Of a stretch of 6,980 nucleotides of DNA, positions 6,350-6,980 are shown piece after piece. Under the pieces are notes generated by a model. It worked only from the letters and a program-made list of their open reading frames with translations, was not told the DNA's origin and searched no databases. This stretch comes from an uncultured Methylococcaceae bacterium. GTDB taxonomy: Bacteria > Pseudomonadota > Gammaproteobacteria > Methylococcales > Methylococcaceae. Every line of letters starts with the position of its first letter. Position 1 is the stretch's first letter. Both the position numbers and the translations under genes were made by a program. Location: the NCBI GenBank assembly GCA_903910005.1, contig CAIVXW010000024.1, positions 1-6,980 of the forward strand, given 5' to 3'.

Positions 6350-6354
6350 GGAGA
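6350..6354 (+). promoter_or_regulatory. Shine-Dalgarno GGAGA for the plus-strand gene
   Basis: GGAGA is placed 7 nt before the ATG at 6362. It fixes this start and supports the plus-strand reading over the long antisense open frame in the same region. Confidence 0.75.
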
Positions 6355-6361
6355 CCCCATC

Positions 6362-6980
6362 ATGCAGACATCATCCCGCCTGCTGGCAGGCCTGGCCGCC
6401 GGTCTGGCCTTGAGTGCCCAGGCCGCCGAGTTTACCCTCACCGCCACCCCGGCCGATGGCCAGGTCAGCCTCACCTGGAATGCCGTCGCCGGGGCCAAGG
6501 CCTACAGCCTGTGCCAGGCCAGTCAACCCATCGTCGACATCAATCAGTGTACCGCCTACCCGGCGGGGTTTTGGCTCGATCTGACCGGGCGCAGTTATCA
6601 GGCCACCGGGCTGAGCAACGGCACCGATTACTCTTACCGGCTGGTCGCCTTCAACACCCGTGACATCCTGGCCGTCAGCAACGCCGTCACCGTCCAGCCC
6701 GGCACACCCGCCGCACCGCCGCCTGCAAGCGGTGCCCTCAACGACACCGGCGTCACCGCTGCCCAGTGCTATCAGGCCGGCAGCAACACGCTGGTCAGTT
6801 GCAGCAGCACCCAAGCCAAAGCCCTCAACCGCAACCAGGACGGCATGCGGGGCCGCGATGCCAACCCGGCCAGCAACGGCGATGACGACGGCGCCAAAGG
6901 CTTCAGCTACACCAAAATCGACAGCAGCGGCCAAACCCTGCCCGGCTACGCCACCGAGTGGGCCTGCGTCCGCGACAACA
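6362..6980 (+). CDS. Exported protein with fibronectin-III-like and DUF1566/Lcl-type region (partial, 3' end outside window)
   Basis: The frame is open from the ATG to the right edge, giving 206 residues with no stop. Residues 1-22 form a signal peptide: R6, then the hydrophobic run LLAGLAAGLALS, and an AQAA cleavage region. Residues 24-112 look like one fibronectin type III domain (TATPADGQVSLTWNAVAGA at 27-45, then a Tyr/Leu-rich strand pattern ending in NAVTV). A Pro/Ala linker (112-123) follows. From 126 on, the sequence has LNDTGVTAAQCYQAGSN, CSSTQAKALN, QDGMRGRDA, GFSYTKIDSSG and WACVRDN, the recognisable lead-in to DUF1566 (Lcl C-terminal-like) domains, which usually continue with TGLIWE. 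These proteins are exported or cell-surface and mostly of unknown role. Codon use strongly favours C-ending codons (GCC, ACC), which creates a long antisense shadow. The gene is transcribed away from mtdB and is probably unrelated to it. Confidence 0.85.
   Translation, partial: MQTSSRLLAGLAAGLALSAQAAEFTLTATPADGQVSLTWNAVAGAKAYSLCQASQPIVDINQCTAYPAGFWLDLTGRSYQATGLSNGTDYSYRLVAFNTRDILAVSNAVTVQPGTPAAPPPASGALNDTGVTAAQCYQAGSNTLVSCSSTQAKALNRNQDGMRGRDANPASNGDDDGAKGFSYTKIDSSGQTLPGYATEWACVRDN

Larger units (their letters stand above)
6121..6361. other. Divergent spacer between mtdB and the DUF1566-type gene
   Basis: This 241-bp region separates the minus-strand mtdB unit from the plus-strand exported-protein gene and should hold both promoters. 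It contains two overlapping short inverted repeats, TTGCC-TG-GGCAA (6227-6238) and CTGGGC-AA-GCCCAG (6231-6244), which could be an operator or merely chance. A weak open frame occupies much of the minus strand and is listed separately. Confidence 0.6.

Noticed and set aside
6205..6663. 152-codon plus-strand open frame overlapping the start of the exported-protein gene
   Set aside because: It is in another frame, Arg/Pro/His-rich and without a domain. It overlaps the better supported ATG at 6362.
6371..6934. 187-codon minus-strand open frame opposite the exported-protein gene
   Set aside because: Its Gly/Ala/Val-rich translation results from the C-ending codons of the plus-strand gene. The plus-strand reading has a ribosome-binding site, signal peptide and DUF1566-type motifs.

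Overview
The window most likely comes from the chromosome of a methylotrophic gammaproteobacterium, plausibly a methanotroph of the Methylococcales. Two observations support this. The minus strand carries tgt-yajC-secD-secF in the order familiar from gammaproteobacteria, with proteins very close to the E. coli ones in length and motifs. It also carries mtdB, a methylene-tetrahydromethanopterin dehydrogenase of the kind bacteria use for formaldehyde oxidation. The lineage is an inference from gene content and from remembered family sequences; no search was run.

Layout from left to right. Positions 3-95 hold a tandem heptamer array (11 perfect CACTCAC units) that stops 9 bp beyond the secF stop codon. 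Positions 96-4563 hold secF, secD, yajC and tgt, all on the minus strand and probably one transcription unit read tgt to secF. Positions 4564-4788 are non-coding. They hold a second set of related heptamers (CATTCGC and variants) in both orientations, which form a long imperfect inverted repeat around a GC-rich hairpin, followed by a C11 tract that is G-rich on the transcribed-sense strand. Positions 4789-6120 hold a minus-strand pair: mtdB, then an unrecognised 148-residue protein with an HEAGH motif. Positions 6121-6361 are a divergent spacer. At the right edge a plus-strand gene for an exported protein with a fibronectin-III-like region and a DUF1566/Lcl-type repeat region begins and runs out of the window.

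Functionally there are three units. The first combines tRNA queuosine modification (Tgt) with the SecDF-YajC accessory complex of the Sec translocon. The second is the tetrahydromethanopterin C1-oxidation enzyme with a small partner of unknown function. The third is a secreted or envelope protein. Points most worth a second look are the related heptamer arrays on both sides of the tgt-sec operon, the nested hairpin plus G-tract between the two minus-strand units, the HEAGH motif in the 148-residue protein, and a 79-codon open stretch ending in a TGATG overlap with mtdB. I saw no tRNA, rRNA, CRISPR array, insertion sequence or clearly new multi-gene system.
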